From Aneurinibacillus sp. Ricciae_BoGa-3 (GTDB taxonomy: Bacteria; Bacillota; Bacilli; Aneurinibacillales; Aneurinibacillaceae), in the NCBI RefSeq assembly GCF_028421645.1, contig NZ_CP116887.1:4917255-4981254 (forward strand): DNA of 64,000 bases, given 5' to 3'. Below the pieces are notes generated by a model, which saw nothing but the letters and a program-made list of their open reading frames with translations, ran no database searches and was not told where the DNA came from. Positions 46,016 to 55,452 of the stretch are shown one piece after another; within the stretch, counting starts at the first letter, position 1, and each line of letters starts with the position of its first letter. The position numbers and the translations under genes were made by a program.

Positions 46016-46102
46016 TACTTTAATCGAAAGCTTGTACGAGAAGTTTGATTTAGTTTTCTTGTCTATAATTTACCATTTATTGGTAATAATGTCTAGCCTT
46101 TT

Positions 46103-47209
46103 TTATACATTAAATCTAAAATGCATAATGTCCCCGTCTTCAACTACATATTCCTTGCCTTCTAAGCGGAATTTCCCGTTTTCCTTGGCCTGATTCATGG
46201 AGCCAGCCTCCACTAAATCGCTATAAGCAACGACCTCTGCACGAATAAAGCCGCGTTCAAAATCATTATGGATGACAGCCGCAGCCTGAGGCGCTTTGGT
46301 TCCTCTGCGAATCGTCCATGCGCGTACTTCCTGCACACCCGCTGTAAAATACGTAATAAGGCCAAGAAGTGCGTAGGCTTCACGAATTAACCGATCCAAT
46401 CCAGATTCATTCAACCCAAGCTCTTCAAGAAACATTGCCTTATCCTCTTCGTCCATCTCCGCAATTTCTGATTCTACCTTAGCGGATATAATCACGACGC
46501 GAGATCCTTCTGAAGCGGCAAATTCGCGAACTTTTTCCACGTATGGGTTACCGCCTTCTTCCGCTTCATGAATGCCATCTTCGCTAACGTTTGCTACATA
46601 AAGAACTGGCTTTGCCGTTAGGAGGTGAAAGTGCTTCACGAGCTTTTGCTCATCTTCACTGAAATCCAGGCTGCGGGCAGGCTTCTCATTCTCAAGCGCA
46701 TCCTTTAGGCGCACAAGAACGTCATATTCCGCTTTCGCTTCTTTATCCCCTGACTTAACCTTTCTTCCCAACCTCTCAACCCGCCGTTCGACGGATTCTA
46801 AATCTGCAAGAATAAGCTCAAGGTTAATCGTCGTTATGTCATTAATAGGGTCGATTTTTCCCTCTACATGTGTGATGTTTTCATCTTCAAAACAGCGGAC
46901 GACATGCGTAATAGCATCCACTTCACGTATATGGGAGAGAAACTGGTTGCCGAGCCCTTCCCCTTTACTTGCACCGCGCACGAGGCCAGCAATATCGACA
47001 AACTGGAAGGCAGTGGGAACCGTTTTCTTTGGCACTACCATCTCCGTAAGTTTATCCAGCCGGGGATCCGGCACTTCCACAACCCCCACATTCGGGTCAA
47101 TTGTGCAGAACGGATAATTTGCCGATTCAGCGCCTGCCTGTGTAATTGCATTAAAAAGAGTCGACTTTCCAACGTTCGGAAGACCGACAATACCGCAAGA
47201 ATTAGCCAT
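46103..47209 (-). CDS. ychF: redox-regulated ATPase YchF (Obg-family)
   Basis: 368 aa. P-loop [12 protein letters not shown], then G3 [28 protein letters not shown] in place of NKxD (the change to ATP specificity) and the C-terminal TGS-like part with [21 protein letters not shown]. Ribosome-associated ATPase. A GTG at 47221 lies too close to the SD; ATG 47209 ([10 protein letters not shown]) is the start. Upstream of rpsF, as in B. subtilis (yyaF). Confidence 0.95.
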   Translation of the reverse strand: MANSCGIVGLPNVGKSTLFNAITQAGAESANYPFCTIDPNVGVVEVPDPRLDKLTEMVVPKKTVPTAFQFVDIAGLVRGASKGEGLGNQFLSHIREVDAITHVVRCFEDENITHVEGKIDPINDITTINLELILADLESVERRVERLGRKVKSGDKEAKAEYDVLVRLKDALENEKPARSLDFSEDEQKLVKHFHLLTAKPVLYVANVSEDGIHEAEEGGNPYVEKVREFAASEGSRVVIISAKVESEIAEMDEEDKAMFLEELGLNESGLDRLIREAYALLGLITYFTAGVQEVRAWTIRRGTKAPQAAAVIHNDFERGFIRAEVVAYSDLVEAGSMNQAKENGKFRLEGKEYVVEDGDIMHFRFNV

Positions 47210-47274
47210 GTATATAAACACTCCTTCGATAATTTCCCAAAATACACTTTTATCATTATAGCATGTTCAGGTAT

Positions 47275-47300
47275 AGAAAAACACCGGCAGGGCCGGTGTT
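47275..47300 (-). terminator. terminator of the chemoreceptor gene
   Basis: 8-bp stem ACACCGGC (47281-47288) with GCCGGTGT (47292-47299), 3-base loop; on the minus strand followed by TTTTTC. Confidence 0.9.
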
Positions 47301-47312
47301 CCAACAGACAGT

Positions 47313-49112
47313 CTACTGAGCTTGAACCTCTTCTCTTTCTTCTTCATTTATTGCAGGTTCACATGTTTCCAAGTTACTCGTTTCAAAATCACGTGGTTCA
47401 GTTTCATCTGCTTGCTCTTTATTGATTTCCATTGTAAATGAATTAAATGACTGCTCCAGCTCTTTATATAAATCGGTGAGCCCCGTGCTCAGTGTCTTCA
47501 ACTGGGTTACCGATTCATTCTGTTGCTCTGCTGAGGCAGACATTTCCTTAATAGCGGAAGCTTCCTCCTGGGAGATAGCCGCAACCTGTTGAATGGAAGC
47601 CATGGCCTGCTGGGTTCGTCCATCAATCTCTTCCGTTTCCCTCGCAATACTGGCTGTGCCCTCAGCAAGTGCCGATACTTCCGCAGATATCGTTTCGAAT
47701 ATTTCACCGTTTTTGCGGATTAATTCCGCGCCTCTTATAATTTCTTTAAAACTGCTCTCATTCTTATCAATTACAGCATCGGAAGCGGTATGCAGTGCCT
47801 GGATGTTATCAATAATGCTTATGGTAGAAGAATTCGTCTGTTCAGCAAGACGCCTTACCTCCTGAGCAACTACAGCAAAACCCCTGCCTGCCTCCCCGGC
47901 ACGTGCGGCTTCGATGGAAGCATTCAAAGCGAGCAGGTTAATCTGAGAAGCAATATCTTTAATAATATTGACGACATCAGCTATCTCACGTGAACGGCTT
48001 CCCAGTCGTTTTAATTCCTCTGCGGTTTGATTTCCAAGGTAGATAATCCGCTCCATCTGATCTGATATTAATGCAACCTGTTCGTTTCCCTGCTGAGACA
48101 GGTTTTTAGCTTCCAGAGACCCATCGGCCATTGTTTGAATTTTTTCACTTACAGAAGAAATCCTCTCTGAAGTATCCGTAAACATGCTGGATACTTCTTG
48201 AATGTAGCCCAGCTGGTCGTTCTGGCTGCTGGCAACCTGGCGTGTTGCGGCCGCGATTTGCTGGGAACCAGCAGATACCTGATGAGATGCATCAGACAGT
48301 GTCTGGCTTGTCTCACCCACAAGTGCCGAACTCGTGTAAAGCTTCTGCACAAGCGTATGAAGCTTCTCTCTCATCGACTCAAAACTGTTGGCAAGCATCC
48401 CAATCTCATCTTCATTGCTCGTTGTAATTTTATTGCTTAGATTACCGGACGCCAATGCATTAGCGTGCTGTGTTAACGAGATAATCGGCTTTGTAATTTT
48501 CTTTGCCAGGATCGATGCCACTATCAAACCGATTATAATATTTAACACAATTAAGAGCACGCTGCCGATTAAGAGGTTTTTCTGTAAACCAGTAATAAAA
48601 CTTGCATCCATATCTATGCCGAGAATCGCATCCATTCCCAAAATAGGCGTAAAAATAGATTTATGTACCCCCAGCTGATTTGTGTAAATTCCGCTGATCT
48701 GAGCAGAGCTGTTAAAGGAAGCCTGCATTTCCGGTGTCAGAGGATACTGAATATTATGTGCCTTCGAGTTAGAGAGGCCAACAAGCTTTGCCTTTCCGTT
48801 CTCTTTGACAATAACATACACATTCTCGACGCCTGTTTTTTTCTGATAACTATTCAGTACGGCAGCCAGTTGTTCATACTGGGCATCATTGTCCATAGCG
48901 CCCTTTACTAGAATCGGGCCAACCGTGTTCCCGAGCCCATCCGCGTACACCTTAAGCGTCTTTTCAAAACCCGGGATCACCTGTTGATTGATAATATAAG
49001 CGGAAGTTTGATAAAGCAGGGTACTAAAAAATAAAGCAAATAACACAAATGGCACAATAAACCCGATGGAAATTTTACGTGTTATAGAATGGTTGATTCG
49101 AAGAAATTTCAT
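47313..49112 (-). CDS. methyl-accepting chemotaxis protein with extracellular Cache-type sensor
   Basis: 599 aa. TM1 about 16-38, extracellular sensor about 39-186 (single-Cache-like, with [14 protein letters not shown] and [17 protein letters not shown]), TM2 about 187-208, HAMP 209-262, then a long coiled-coil signalling domain with the hairpin [20 protein letters not shown]. The tail after about 575 is acidic. Senses an unknown small ligand and feeds CheA/CheW. Start ATG 49112 after AAGGAGAG. Not in an operon with chemotaxis genes. Confidence 0.92.
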   Translation of the reverse strand: MKFLRINHSITRKISIGFIVPFVLFALFFSTLLYQTSAYIINQQVIPGFEKTLKVYADGLGNTVGPILVKGAMDNDAQYEQLAAVLNSYQKKTGVENVYVIVKENGKAKLVGLSNSKAHNIQYPLTPEMQASFNSSAQISGIYTNQLGVHKSIFTPILGMDAILGIDMDASFITGLQKNLLIGSVLLIVLNIIIGLIVASILAKKITKPIISLTQHANALASGNLSNKITTSNEDEIGMLANSFESMREKLHTLVQKLYTSSALVGETSQTLSDASHQVSAGSQQIAAATRQVASSQNDQLGYIQEVSSMFTDTSERISSVSEKIQTMADGSLEAKNLSQQGNEQVALISDQMERIIYLGNQTAEELKRLGSRSREIADVVNIIKDIASQINLLALNASIEAARAGEAGRGFAVVAQEVRRLAEQTNSSTISIIDNIQALHTASDAVIDKNESSFKEIIRGAELIRKNGEIFETISAEVSALAEGTASIARETEEIDGRTQQAMASIQQVAAISQEEASAIKEMSASAEQQNESVTQLKTLSTGLTDLYKELEQSFNSFTMEINKEQADETEPRDFETSNLETCEPAINEEEREEVQAQ

Positions 49113-49290
49113 CCCTTCTACTCTCCTTCTGTATCTTATTACCTATCAATGGAACATGATTTGTTATTACTATATTCATACCATTGAAACGGCTAAGATA
49201 TTTTAATTACATGTAAAATTTTAATGAAGGAATGGATAATTTTTCACTGAAACAAATCTTTTTCAACATCCACACAAAAGCAGCCTAAAA

Positions 49291-49426
49291 AAGGGGCTGT
49301 CTAAAAAGTCCATTTAAGAGTAAAATGCACACAAAACAAAAACCCAAGAATGTTGATTTAATAGCATTCTTGGGTTTTCCTTTTATCAAGGTTTCGGCTG
49401 AAATATCACTTTCCGGACAGCCCCTT
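49291..49426. mobile_element. MITE-like 136-bp element with terminal inverted repeats
   Basis: Ends AAGGGGCTGTC (49291-49301) and GACAGCCCCTT (49416-49426) are exact complements, and similarity extends to about 19 bases with three mismatches (…TAAAAAGT / …CGGAAAGT). Termini of the GGGGCTGTC-type occur in several IS families. The centre has a perfect 14-bp hairpin AAAACCCAAGAATG (49339-49352) with 49365-49378. No transposase. I see no convincing target duplication. Confidence 0.6.
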
Positions 49427-49456
49427 CTTACTTGTCCGCTTGTTATGGTTTTGTTT

Positions 49457-49678
49457 TTATATTCCTTCTTGTTGTTCTTCTTTCGGCTCAGCTTGGACAA
49501 TTATTTTCTTTACCCGTTTATCAAATTTCTGCCGCGGAATGAGCACGCTATGCTCACAACCCATGCATTTAATTCGGATATCCATCCCAAGGCGAATGAT
49601 CTTCCATTCATTCGTTCCACAAGGGTGCTGTTTTTTCATTTGAACGATATCCCCTAGTCCGTACTGTTTTGCTTCCAT
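49457..49678 (-). CDS. DUF951 family protein (YyzM-like)
   Basis: 73 aa. GDIVQMKKQHPCGTNEWKII and GMDIRIKCMGCEHSVLIPR are the DUF951 hallmarks; the Cys and His residues suggest a zinc-ribbon-like site. Function unknown. It lies next to mscS and near ychF, as in B. subtilis. Start ATG 49678 after GGGGGA. It is 12 bp after mscS, so the two are probably co-transcribed. Confidence 0.9.
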   Translation of the reverse strand: MEAKQYGLGDIVQMKKQHPCGTNEWKIIRLGMDIRIKCMGCEHSVLIPRQKFDKRVKKIIVQAEPKEEQQEGI

Positions 49679-49690
49679 TGTAATCCCCCT

Positions 49691-50611
49691 TTATTGAATA
49701 GGCTGGCCGGATCGATTTCCGCTTGTATTTTGCTCATTTAGTTCCCCATTGGCTGATACGAGTACCATATGGGGATAAGGGATTTTAATTCCTTCCTTGT
49801 CAAACCGTTCCTTGATGTCAGCACGTAACGTACGCATAACATCATTATGTTTGAGCGGTTTACACTCGGCGATAACGCGAATTACGATGTCTGACGTCCC
49901 GAATTTTTCTACACCAAGAACAGATGGTGTATCTACGATATCATCCATCTCCATCATCCATTGAGAGGCCATCTCCTCAAGAATTTCAATGACATGTTTA
50001 ATATCCACTCCATAGGCAACACTTACATCCACCACAGCCATGGAATTTTCCATGGACAAGTTTGTTACTTCTGTAATACTTCCATTTGGAATGATATGCA
50101 CCTCACCCGTCCACGTCTTAATTCTTGTGATCCGCAGACCAATTGCCTGTACGGTGCCGGTAACATTTTTGACCGTTATCACATCACCTACCGCGAACTG
50201 ATCCTCAAAAATAATGAAGAAACCTGTAATAATGTCGCGAATCAAATTTTGTGCGCCAAAGCCAATGGCAAGTCCAAGCACACCGGCACTCGCAAGCAGA
50301 GGTCCCGGATCAAAGCCTATAAAGGTAAACACATTGTAGAATGCGATAAAATACACCGTGTATTTAATAATATTTGATATAAGGGTACGCATGGTCCCGC
50401 TCCGGCGGGAATCCATCTGAATACGCTGCAGGGGTCCGCTTTCCCGATCCCGCAGAATTTTATGGACGGCAGCACCGGATATACCCACGACAATCCGGGC
50501 AGCAATGAGAATCACAATAATTTTTAGCAGGGTTTCCCCCAGCAGAATCCATCTTTCCACGTTTGTTAGATACAGCATTAAATCGCTATAATATTTCTCT
50601 ACAGCCGTCAA
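49691..50611 (-). CDS. small-conductance mechanosensitive channel (MscS family)
   Basis: 306 aa. Three N-terminal membrane helices; the pore-lining TM3 contains GVLGLAIGFGAQNLIRDIITG with the Gly/Ala pattern of MscS. The beta domain starts with FEDQFAVGDVITVKNVTGTV, and the cytosolic cage follows. Opens under membrane tension to release solutes. Start is TTG 50611, 8 bases after GAGAGGGG. Resembles B. subtilis YkuT/YhdY in length. Confidence 0.92.
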   Translation of the reverse strand: MTAVEKYYSDLMLYLTNVERWILLGETLLKIIVILIAARIVVGISGAAVHKILRDRESGPLQRIQMDSRRSGTMRTLISNIIKYTVYFIAFYNVFTFIGFDPGPLLASAGVLGLAIGFGAQNLIRDIITGFFIIFEDQFAVGDVITVKNVTGTVQAIGLRITRIKTWTGEVHIIPNGSITEVTNLSMENSMAVVDVSVAYGVDIKHVIEILEEMASQWMMEMDDIVDTPSVLGVEKFGTSDIVIRVIAECKPLKHNDVMRTLRADIKERFDKEGIKIPYPHMVLVSANGELNEQNTSGNRSGQPIQ

Positions 50612-50901
50612 TGGCTAAACCCCTCTCCAATCCGGTCTTTATCGCTATCCGCTCTTCTTCCTTCATCTGAACACTTTCTAGTATAAATCATAGTGGAGAT
50701 TGAGAGAAGCCCATGCCCTCCGCGTATTTGCACTCCATTGCGCGTGTTGAAACAATTTTAACGTGGTAAACATCTTTATACCCCTTTTTGTAAGGTGTTA
50801 CTAATGTCCCCTTTTTGTTCTGCTTGAATATATTATTACACAAGTATATCTGGCTTCTATCTGGCATATACTGTAATTATTATGTTGTATGGGAGGCTCG
50901 T

Positions 50902-51549
50902 ATGAATAACGATGGAATGGTACAACTGTTTCCACCCGGTCCTTTTCGCATCGACCATTCAGAGGATGGAGCCATTGATTCTCTAAGTAAAAATATACAG
51001 CAACGGCTTAAATTCTACCGGGGGTATTCGGACATTGTTGTATTCTGCATCGGCACTGACCGATCAACCGGTGACTCCCTTGGCCCGCTAATCGGAACCA
51101 AACTTGAAAGTTTATATCCCCGGCATTTTACCGTATTCGGAACACTTGATGATCCCGTTCATGCGGTAAACCTTTCTGAAACGATCGATCGTGTTCATTC
51201 CATGTTTGACAAACCACTCGTAATTGCGATAGATGCATGTCTTGGCCAGCTAAGCAGCGTAGGTAAAATTACCGTTTCACACGGACCGATTAAACCCGGT
51301 GCAGGTGTAAAAAAGAATTTGCCTGAGGTCGGTATTTTCCACATAACAGGTATAGTGAATATCGGTGGTTTCATGGAGTACTTCGTTTTGCAGAATACCC
51401 GCCTAAGCGTTGTAATGAAAATGGCTGACACAATCGCACAATCATTAAACAAGGCCATCAAGCTGACGGGTTCACTGCGAGAGAATTCATATCGCTACGT
51501 GACACCATCGATGACATTAAATCCGGTCTTCGGTACAATTCCTGAATAA
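50902..51549 (+). CDS. yyaC: spore protease-like protein YyaC (DUF1256)
   Basis: 215 aa. VVFCIGTDRSTGDSLGPLIGTKL, VIAIDACLGQLSSVGKITVSHGPIKPGAGVKKNLP and GIVNIGGFMEYFVLQNTRL form the DUF1256 fold, related to the germination protease GPR. Expressed in the developing spore in B. subtilis; the substrate is uncertain. The frame is open to 50815, but ATG 50902 sits after GGGAGG and starts the aligned part. It lies between mscS and a DUF554 gene, opposite to most of its neighbours. Confidence 0.9.
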   Translation: MNNDGMVQLFPPGPFRIDHSEDGAIDSLSKNIQQRLKFYRGYSDIVVFCIGTDRSTGDSLGPLIGTKLESLYPRHFTVFGTLDDPVHAVNLSETIDRVHSMFDKPLVIAIDACLGQLSSVGKITVSHGPIKPGAGVKKNLPEVGIFHITGIVNIGGFMEYFVLQNTRLSVVMKMADTIAQSLNKAIKLTGSLRENSYRYVTPSMTLNPVFGTIPE

Positions 51550-51553
51550 AACG

Positions 51554-51607
51554 AAAGCATATGTTCACGGCTCCCTATGAGATAAGCAGTGAAACATATG
51601 CTTTTTT
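51554..51607. terminator. bidirectional terminator between yyaC and the DUF554 gene
   Basis: Perfect 12-bp stem AAAGCATATGTT (51554-51565) with 51593-51604; CAC/GTG extends it. T-run on the plus strand; its complement also ends in TTTCG on the minus strand. Confidence 0.85.
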
Positions 51608-51613
51608 GTTTGT

Positions 51614-52348
51614 TTAAAATAAACCGGAAAACCAGTCTTTAATGTGGGGCCAGTTATGGATAACCGGTACACCAATAGCTGCAATAACAATAGCTGGCAG
51701 CATGTTTGCCGTTCTTATTTTTTTAAGTTCTAGCAGATTTATTGCGATAGCAATAATCATAATACCACCCGCTGCGGTTACTTCTTTAACAATGGCGAAC
51801 AGCATATCCTTACTGATAATTTGGTTTATATAATGCGCACCCAGCGTCATTATCCCTTCATAAACAAAAACAGGAATAGCAGAGAAGAGCACACCTAGCC
51901 CAAGCGCTGAGGCGAATATGATGGCTGAAAAACCATCAAGCATGGATTTGGTCAACAAGATTTGGTGGTCATTGCGCAGGCCGCTGTCTACTGAACCTAA
52001 TATCGCCATCGCACCTACACAATAAACAAGTGTACTCGTTACAAAGGCGGTTGCCACACTGCCCTTTCCTTTGCCACCAATCCGGTTTTCCAGCCAAAAA
52101 CCAAGGGCATTCAGCTTGTCCTCCAGCCTCCACCATTCGCCGAGTATACTTCCAACAACGAGGCTAAAAATAACCAGCAGAAAATTATCGGATTCCATTC
52201 CCATTTTTATTCCAAGTATCAGTACGGCTAATGCAATGCCCTGCATTACCGTTGTTCTCACACTTTCTTTAATTCCTGACAGTAGAGTACCCAGCAGGGC
52301 TCCTACCGCAATCGCCACCGCGTTTACGATGGTACCGAACAAAACCAT
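51614..52348 (-). CDS. DUF554 membrane protein (YqgA/YdfK-like)
   Basis: 244 aa with six or seven transmembrane segments. GTIVNAVAIAVGALLG at the start and SMLDGFSAIIFASALGLGVLFS are typical of the family; probably a transporter-like protein, unknown substrate. Start ATG 52348 after AGGAGGCG. It follows the cysteine desulfurase by 12 bp. Confidence 0.87.
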   Translation of the reverse strand: MVLFGTIVNAVAIAVGALLGTLLSGIKESVRTTVMQGIALAVLILGIKMGMESDNFLLVIFSLVVGSILGEWWRLEDKLNALGFWLENRIGGKGKGSVATAFVTSTLVYCVGAMAILGSVDSGLRNDHQILLTKSMLDGFSAIIFASALGLGVLFSAIPVFVYEGIMTLGAHYINQIISKDMLFAIVKEVTAAGGIMIIAIAINLLELKKIRTANMLPAIVIAAIGVPVIHNWPHIKDWFSGLF

Positions 52349-52360
52349 ACTTCACGCCTC

Positions 52361-53515
52361 CTACAACATATAACCCTCTCTAATCTCTTCTAAAGCATCT
52401 CCAAGCTTATCAACATCTTTTTCCTCATTAAAATAACCAAAACTGATCCGGACGGCTCCTGTTTCCATTGTGCCTGCCGTTTCATGGGCAAGCGGCGTAC
52501 AGTGAAATCCGGCCCTTACGGCAATCCCATATTCCTGGTCCAGCACATAAGCCAGCTCATTCGCTTCTATTCCACTCATAGTAAAAGAAATGACACCCAG
52601 CCGCTCCAGCTCCACATTCCTGCCGATTATTTCAATTCCAGTAATCGACGAAAGCCGTTCTACCGCTTTATCAGCCAGTTTCTTTTCTTTCTGGTGAATA
52701 GCCTCTACTCCCGTTTCCAGCACAAATTCTAATCCAGCCAACAGACCAGCAATTCCAGGCGTATTCAGCGTACCGCTCTCAAACCGGTCCGGCCTTGTCG
52801 CCGGTTGATCAATCGCTTCGGATTGGCTTCCTGTACCCCCATGAACCAGCGGGACCAATTCAATTTTAGGATTTATATACAGCCCTCCTGTTCCCTGCGG
52901 GCCATATAAACCTTTATGTCCGGGAAATGCCAGCATATCAATATGCATCTTCTCGACATCGATAGTAAGCACACCTGCAGACTGCGATGCATCCACAAGA
53001 AACGGAACGCGATTGTCATAAGCAAGCTGGCCAATTTCCGCCACAGGAAGAATGCTTCCTAACAGGTTGGATGCGTGGCTCACCACAATCAGGCCTGTAT
53101 CCTTATGAACGGCCTTCGCAATATCATCTAGTATGGAAGTTTTATTGGAAGGTTTAATGTAAGTGATATCTATTTGAGCGGTACGCTTTAGAAATTCAAG
53201 CGGACGTCGCACAGAGTTATGTTCTAATGATGTAGTAATAACATGCATACCCGGTTTTACGTATCCTTTTATCGCTTGGTTCAGCGCCATTGTTGCATTT
53301 GCTGAAAACACTATATCATTTGGGTTTTTGATGGAAAATAGTTGGGCTAGCTTAACCCGGGCCTTATAAACAATTGTACTGGCTTTCATAGATAATTGGT
53401 GGCCACCACGCCCAGGATTTGCCCCATAGTCGCGAACAGCCTCCATCATGGCTTCGGCTACTCCTTCCGGTTTAGGCCAGGTTGAAGCAGCATTGTCCAA
53501 ATAGGTAATTTCCAT
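52361..53515 (-). CDS. cysteine desulfurase-family aminotransferase (class V)
   Basis: 384 aa PLP enzyme. PLP Lys in AFPGHKGLYGPQGTGGLYI, and the mobile-loop Cys in RAGFHCTPLAHET, so it should take sulfur from cysteine. N-terminal YLDNAASTWPKPEGV marks the SufS/EF2568-type branch. No isc/suf scaffold next to it, so the acceptor is unclear. The frame opens at 53554, but ATG 53515 after GAGGGGG is the start. Confidence 0.9.
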   Translation of the reverse strand: MEITYLDNAASTWPKPEGVAEAMMEAVRDYGANPGRGGHQLSMKASTIVYKARVKLAQLFSIKNPNDIVFSANATMALNQAIKGYVKPGMHVITTSLEHNSVRRPLEFLKRTAQIDITYIKPSNKTSILDDIAKAVHKDTGLIVVSHASNLLGSILPVAEIGQLAYDNRVPFLVDASQSAGVLTIDVEKMHIDMLAFPGHKGLYGPQGTGGLYINPKIELVPLVHGGTGSQSEAIDQPATRPDRFESGTLNTPGIAGLLAGLEFVLETGVEAIHQKEKKLADKAVERLSSITGIEIIGRNVELERLGVISFTMSGIEANELAYVLDQEYGIAVRAGFHCTPLAHETAGTMETGAVRISFGYFNEEKDVDKLGDALEEIREGYML

Positions 53516-53805
53516 GCCAGTGATCCCCCTCTCACAGATGTAACAGCCAATCACAACGATGCTTTGGCTCCTGCTGCTATTATATCCAATTGCATTAGAA
53601 AACTTGGTTGATGCTAAAGCCGCGGGCGCAGGTCAGCCACCTTAGCCTAGACGCCGTGGATAGCAAAATATGCTTTGCGACCTAAAAAAAATTAGGCAGA
53701 TTCCAAGCCTTGCCGCAAGGAATTCCGCCTTCGTTTGTGGTTTAGTTGCAAGGTATATAGATACTTATAAAGCAAGAAAAACTGCCGAATGGCAAGTTGC
53801 TTGTA
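53516..53805. other. intergenic region between the cysteine desulfurase and spo0J
   Basis: About 290 bp. It holds small hairpins such as CCTTG-CCG-CAAGG near 53711 and an ATTAGAAAACTTGG at about 53593 that recurs at 42151. No gene that I trust; the plus-strand frame 53670-53912 is the shadow of spo0J. Confidence 0.45.
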
Positions 53806-54657
53806 TTACTTGTTTTTTTCGAGTAAATCTAGAATTCTTGTCAAGTCATCTTCGGAGAAAAAGGAAATTTCAATTTTCCCCTTACCATTTGTTCCAGCAG
53901 ACTTTACAGTAACTGCAGTACCAAGTCTTTCACGCAGCCTTTCCTCGAAATTTCGAATATAAGGCGAGGTTATTGGAGTTTTTGTTTCACGTGGAACACG
54001 CTTTTCTCCATTTAATCTTTTGATGAGTTCCTATAATTCCCGGACACTTAATCCTTTTTTCACGGCCTCTTTAGCTATTTCGATTCGCTGCTTGTCCTCT
54101 TCAATTCCCAATAACGCTCGAGCATGTCCCATGGATAGTTGTCCTTCCGATACAAATGTTTGGACTTCTTCCGGAAGCTGCAAAAGCCTCAGAAAGTTAG
54201 CTACATGGGGTCGGCTTTTCCCCACCTTCTGGGCAAGGTCTTCCTGTGTCAAAGAAAAAGATTTCAACAGCTTTTGGTAGGCCACTGCGATTTCCATAGG
54301 ATTCAAATTTTCCCGCTGCAAATTTTCAATGAGTGCAATCTCCATAATTTGTTCATCTGTGAACTCTTTGATGACCACTGGAACTTTATCGAGATTGGCT
54401 AACTGGGCCGCCTTGAGCCTTCGTTCACCCGCTACCAACTCATACCCTTTTATGCTTTTCCGTACAATAAGGGGTTGAATAATTCCATGTTCGAGAATGG
54501 ATGCTTTCAGTTCCTGCAAAGGTTTTTCTTCGAATACTTTGCGCGGTTGGTATGGATTCGGCCGAATTTCCTTTATACTTACTTCATTCACTGCATCTTG
54601 ATCGTCAGCATTGATTGAGATTAAGGCGTCAAGTCCCCGTCCAAGTCGTTTACTCAA
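53806..54657 (-). pseudogene. spo0J: chromosome partitioning protein Spo0J/ParB, interrupted by an in-frame amber codon
   Basis: Starts TTG 54657 (MSKRLGRGLDALIS) after GAGGTGATT. Residues 1-208 hold the CTPase/ParB domain (GYELVAGERRLKAAQLANLD) and the HTH that reads parS (VGKSRPHVANFLRLL). TAG at 54031-54033 then stops translation after SVREL. Reading on, the same frame gives ELIKRLNGEKRVPRET... and KGKIEISFFSEDDLTRILDL to a TAA at 53806: 283 codons in all, matching the 282 of B. subtilis Spo0J. One point change (e.g. GAG or CAG to TAG) is enough. Lost is the C-terminal dimer domain. Sequencing error, recent mutation and read-through all fit. Overlaps soj by 8 bp. Confidence 0.85.
53983..53998. 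promoter_or_regulatory. parS site within spo0J
   Basis: TGTTTCACGTGGAACA, the exact reverse complement of the canonical TGTTCCACGTGAAACA. Located in the spo0J coding sequence just behind the amber codon, where B. subtilis also has a parS. Confidence 0.97.
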
Positions 54658-55411
54658 CTTGAATCACCTCTTTCGCAAGATCGCTGTAGACTTCGGCACC
54701 CTTAGATCGTCGGTCATACGTAACAATTGCCTGGCCGTGGCTTGGCGCTTCACTAAGCCGTACATTGCGCGGGATAATCGTTCGATAAACTTTTTCCTGA
54801 AAATATTTCTTCACTTCATCTATAACTTGCAGACCAAGGTTGGTGCGCGCATCGAGCATTGTCAAAAGAACGCCTTCAATGTAAAGGTGACGGTTCAACT
54901 GTTTTTGTACCAGCCGGATGGTATTCAACAACTGGCTTAATCCTTCTAATGCGTAATACTCACACTGGATGGGAATCAGAACAGAATCGGCTGCTGTCAA
55001 TGCATTAATCGTAAGTACGCCTAATGAAGGTGGACAATCGATAATAATATAGTCATACGTGTCTTTTACAAGCTCCAGAGCACTTTTTAATCGCTTTTCC
55101 CGAGAGTATACAGAAACAAGTTCAATTTCTGCACCTGCCAATTGAATGGTCGCAGGCAGGATAAAGAGGTTATCAATTTGTGTGGGAAGTATGGCATCAT
55201 GAGGATGAATATCGTTAATTAAAACGTCATAAATACAATAACGAACACTGCCTTTATCTACCCCAATACCGCTTGTGGTATTTCCCTGAGCATCAATATC
55301 CACCAGAAGAACCTTTTTTTCTTCTAAAGCAAGACATGCGCTTAAGTTGACAGAGGTTGTTGTTTTACCAACTCCGCCCTTTTGGTTTGCTACCGCTATA
55401 ATTTTGCCCAT
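54650..55411 (-). CDS. soj: chromosome partitioning ATPase Soj/ParA
   Basis: 253 aa. Deviant Walker A KGGVGKTTTSVNL, Walker A' LLVDIDAQGNTTSG and Walker B IIIDCPPSLGVLT. It binds DNA as an ATP dimer and, with Spo0J, controls origin segregation and DnaA. It ends 8 bp inside spo0J. Start ATG 55411. Confidence 0.97.
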   Translation of the reverse strand: MGKIIAVANQKGGVGKTTTSVNLSACLALEEKKVLLVDIDAQGNTTSGIGVDKGSVRYCIYDVLINDIHPHDAILPTQIDNLFILPATIQLAGAEIELVSVYSREKRLKSALELVKDTYDYIIIDCPPSLGVLTINALTAADSVLIPIQCEYYALEGLSQLLNTIRLVQKQLNRHLYIEGVLLTMLDARTNLGLQVIDEVKKYFQEKVYRTIIPRNVRLSEAPSHGQAIVTYDRRSKGAEVYSDLAKEVIQVE

Positions 55412-55452
55412 CCGCTTTCACCCCGCTTAAAAACAATGGTTTGCAAGCCATT

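Noticed and set aside
53806..54657. TAG in spo0J as pyrrolysine or another recoded amino acid
   Set aside because: No pyl genes are visible, Bacillales do not use this code, and there is no special structure after the codon. A point mutation or error is simpler.
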